Made by a program: the position numbers and the translations under genes
Notes under the pieces: model-generated
Seen by the model: the letters and a program-made list of their open reading frames with translations, nothing else
What the model was told of the DNA's origin: nothing
Database searches by the model: none
Part shown: piece after piece, positions 16,901-18,559 of the stretch
How positions within the stretch are numbered: the stretch's first letter is position 1
How the letters are laid out: the number at the start of each line of letters is the position of its first letter
Source: Polyrhizophydium stewartii
Taxonomy: Eukaryota; Chytridiomycota; Chytridiomycetes; Rhizophydiales
Length of the DNA stretch: 18,559 bases
Assembly (NCBI GenBank): GCA_027604665.1
Contig: JADGIZ010000240.1
Coordinates: forward strand, 1-18,559
Direction: 5' to 3'

Positions 16901-18559
16901 GGACCTGGAGCAAGCGTCGCGGGCGCTGGTCAGCATGCGCATCTGGAAGCACCTTGGTGCGCTGTCGAAACACTGCGCACCATGCACATCCTAAAGTCGG
17001 CTTTTCCGTGCATTCTATACAGACGCAGAGGGTATCGCTTCTGCTCAGCCATGAACAAGCCGCTTTCGGTTGCCTGTGAAATATCCTCATAGTCAATCTC
17101 GTTGCGGAAGAGACTGAGGAACTCTTCCGATTCTTCGCCCTCGGCCTGCGGAGCGCGTTGTAGTCAGCATAAACCACTTGGTGGTCACGAGTTGGCGCAA
17201 GCGCAGCACGCTAGCGCGCACGGACCTCGCGCTCGATGCGGCACGCAGCGCCGATCCAGTTGCGGAGGCCGACAGAAAACATGGCTGCGCAGAACTTTTT
17301 GTCCATTTCAGCGTCGCCGCCGATCCATGTGTAGATGTGGTGCTCGAGGTTGTCTCCGCCGGTTGCGGAAGCCCGCGCCGAGAGGACAATGTAGCAGTCT
17401 GCGACGCAGAACTTGCCGTGCTCAAGCGGCGAGATGATCGCGGGAGAGAGCGCTTCGATACGGAAGACGGAGATACCCGGCTCGTGGCCGACGTGCGAAG
17501 GAAAGACGTCCGAGTAGTCGAGCTGCTGTGCATGCTGCTGGGCCGGATGCACCCACTTTGCGCCGCTAGACTGTGAGAGCGGGTCGTCCGGCTTCAAGGG
17601 GGCAACCGGGTCGAGCGCATGCACCGAGACGCGCGCGGGGTCTCGCACGCTGGACCGAGCCGAAGCATCGCCTTGGTGTCTGATGGCGAACGAGTCGCGC
17701 GCAGGGGCGCCTTCGTCGTCGTCGTCGTCGCCAGGACGTCGCTCCGGCAAGGGCGACATGGACCCGCCAAAGGCGCGCGAGGTGATCATGCTGTTGATGG
17801 CCGAGATGAAGACAGATCCTTGCTCCTTGCGCAGCTTCTCCTCCTGCTGCGCCTGTTCGAGGGTGGCCAGCGATCTGCGGGCGACAAAGACGTCGTCTTC
17901 CTCGGGCATCGAAGGCGGAGGCCCAAAATCGACGCCGTAGAACTCTGCGCTCTGCAGAACCTGACGCTTGCGGTGCTTCTGGTTGCGGTTGTGCAGCGCA
18001 CGTTGTTGGGCGGTCGGCGTGAGCACGGGCGAGAGCGGTGCAAGAGCCGATGTACCCAAGAACAGAGACGAGATGGACCGGATCAGCGAGTTGACCGGGT
18101 TCCACAGCAGCGAGCCCGTCGAGATGAAGTCGCCCTCGACGACAGGGACGCTAGTGCTCGTGGGGCTGCCCGCCGAGCTGCTGGGGCTCTGGACGAGCGG
18201 GCGCGCCAGCCCACCGACCGCAGCGGCGGGCGCGGAGCGGCCGAGGTTGGGGAGCGGCGGGTGCGGGGCGAAGCGGCTGGCGTGCAAGCTGCCGATGCCG
18301 CCCCCGAGGCCCATGCCCATGCCCATGCCGACGCCCATGGCCGTGCCGGCGCTGAGGGACACGACGCCGGCGCCAGCGCCGGCGCCCGGGGCCGCGGACA
18401 GCGCGGCGGCCGCGGGCGAGGCGCTGGTGGGCGTCGTGGGCGAGGCGCCGCCGATGCCGAGGGCTGTGTTCAAGCGGTGCAGCAGGGGCTGGCCCGCGAG
18501 CATGGCGACCAGCGACGGGCGGCGGGCGTGCGCCGGAGCCGCGCCGTGCGGCTGCGGAG
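13948..18559 (-). CDS. Flightless-I-like protein with six gelsolin repeats, 5' partial
   Basis: Actin-binding gelsolin-superfamily protein most like the gelsolin half of Flightless-I. Exons on the minus strand: >18559-17226, 17145-16981, 16904-16646, 16575-16319, 16236-13948; 1433 residues counted from the edge. Repeats: G1 about 359-470 (LDYSDVFPSHVGHEPG, HGKFCVADCYIVL, YTWIGGDAEMDKK), G2 484-585 (VFLLDWGLEIFQWNG), G3 610-722 (GCYILDAGVELFLWIGK), G4 794-1014 (TNDAYVFLC, CVVYFWQGRHAS), G5 1057-1139 (HYLWIGKG), G6 1230-1391 (MFVWTGAEAS, FHGWDES). There is no villin headpiece. G4 and G6 carry low-complexity insertions. The first 350 residues are Ala/Gly/Ser/Pro-rich and show no leucine-rich repeats. 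A Met lies at 18503, but the frame stays open to the edge and a CAG precedes it, so the true start and any LRR part may lie outside. Confidence 0.9.
14134..14295 (-). other. Insertion within gelsolin repeat G6 (coding)
   Basis: About 54 Ala/Ser/His-containing residues, with a RINHIVNPPSH segment, lie between the FDGGRQVQ strand and VWWVYQGSEP. In animal Flightless-I the equivalent strands are close together. The surrounding G6 motifs are intact. Confidence 0.55.
15406..15774 (-). other. Low-complexity insertion within gelsolin repeat G4 (coding)
   Basis: About 120 residues: a basic Ser/Arg-rich part (TPRRGSNRPSHSKRPS), then Gly/Ala/Ser/Asp-rich sequence, then an acidic stretch (VFDDDYYEDDE). 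They separate NDAYVFLCVY from ECVVYFWQG. Animal Flightless-I also has a charged insertion at this point, so the position is conserved although the sequence is not. Confidence 0.7.
16237..16318 (-). other. Intron 4 of gelsolin gene
   Basis: 82 nt, phase 0, donor GTGCGT, branch-like CTAAC, acceptor CTTGCAG. Splicing joins SMATELLA to KVVSSQKRPKWVGLNR in the middle of G3, as the gelsolin fold requires. Confidence 0.9.
16576..16645 (-). other. Intron 3 of gelsolin gene
   Basis: 70 nt, phase 1, donor GTGTGT, CTGAC before acceptor CACCACAG. The split codon is a plus ag (Lys), leading into PNEDDPESVLERHFSQL between G2 and G3. Without splicing both frames hit stops. Confidence 0.82.
16905..16980 (-). 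other. Intron 2 of gelsolin gene
   Basis: 76 nt, phase 0, donor GTGCGC, CTGAC, acceptor GCTCCAG. After splicing, the distance from LYRMHGK to VFLLDWG within G2 equals that in gelsolin, which supports both ends. Confidence 0.88.
17146..17225 (-). other. Intron 1 of gelsolin gene (first in window)
   Basis: 80 nt, phase 0, donor GTCCGT, CTGAC, acceptor CTCCGCAG. Splicing gives CRIEREAEGEESEEFLSLF, matching the conserved G1 end (DESEEFL in Flightless-I). A second GT four bases downstream would break the frame. Confidence 0.85.
18310..18343 (-). repeat. Gly-Met coding repeat in N-terminal region of gelsolin protein
   Basis: Tandem GGCATG-like hexamers on the minus strand encode alternating Gly and Met (GVGMGMGMGLGGG). 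The surrounding region is Gly/Ala-rich and probably disordered. Confidence 0.7.

Noticed and set aside
16905..16952. Alternative 48-nt intron in the gelsolin gene using the donor at 16952
   Set aside because: It would leave a one-base overhang and shift the downstream exon out of frame; the 76-nt version keeps the frame and the exact G2 spacing.
13948..18559. Calling the gelsolin protein villin or supervillin
   Set aside because: No villin headpiece at the C-terminus, and the G1 lead-in and G4 insertion position match Flightless-I better; a tree would still be needed for certainty.
1..18559. Defence system, biosynthetic cluster or mobile element
   Set aside because: All substantial coding capacity is explained by five recognisable eukaryotic genes; no recombinase, terminal repeats, clustered enzymes or CRISPR-like arrays were seen.

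Overview
This is a GC-rich, gene-dense eukaryotic nuclear contig. Five protein genes cover almost the whole window. Three contain short introns (65 to 100 nt), and the gaps between genes are only about 100 to 430 bp. I see no tRNA, rRNA, transposon, integrase, CRISPR array or prokaryotic signal. Small introns, tight packing and a nuclear gene for mitochondrial ribosomal protein S19 suggest a fungus. A six-repeat Flightless-I type gelsolin protein, a family I regard as rare or absent in Dikarya, points to an early-diverging lineage such as a chytrid. That placement is inference; a unicellular relative of fungi or animals is not excluded.

Layout, left to right. (1) 1-4973, + strand: the 3' part of an ABCC (MRP/YOR1-like) ABC transporter with six exons in the window. 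Its N-terminus lies off the left edge, and a disordered block of about 312 residues sits inside nucleotide-binding domain 1. (2) 5305-11109, - strand: the complete three-exon gene for the largest subunit of RNA polymerase I (A190), about 1883 residues, with an enlarged acidic region in the jaw. (3) 11543-11785, + strand: a single-exon gene for mitochondrial ribosomal protein uS19m (80 residues), divergent from the Pol I gene. (4) 11889-13799, - strand: a complete intron-free tRNA pseudouridine synthase of the Deg1/Pus3 type (636 residues), convergent with uS19m. (5) 13948 to the right edge, - strand: a five-exon gene with six gelsolin repeats in Flightless-I order. Its reading frame is still open at base 18559, so the 5' end is probably missing.

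Three genes serve the translation machinery: Pol I transcription of rRNA, the mitochondrial small subunit, and tRNA anticodon-arm modification. The Pol I and uS19m genes share one 433-bp upstream region. The ABC transporter and the gelsolin protein have no evident link to them. The 11 introns resolved here share a striking signature: mostly GTG at the donor (7 of 11 are GTGYGY) and a CTGAC branch-site-like motif in 9 of 11, with CTAAC and CTTAC in the other two. I found no clearly new multi-gene system. The most noteworthy items are the Flightless-I homologue, the insertion inside NBD1, the acidic expansion of A190 and the intron signature.
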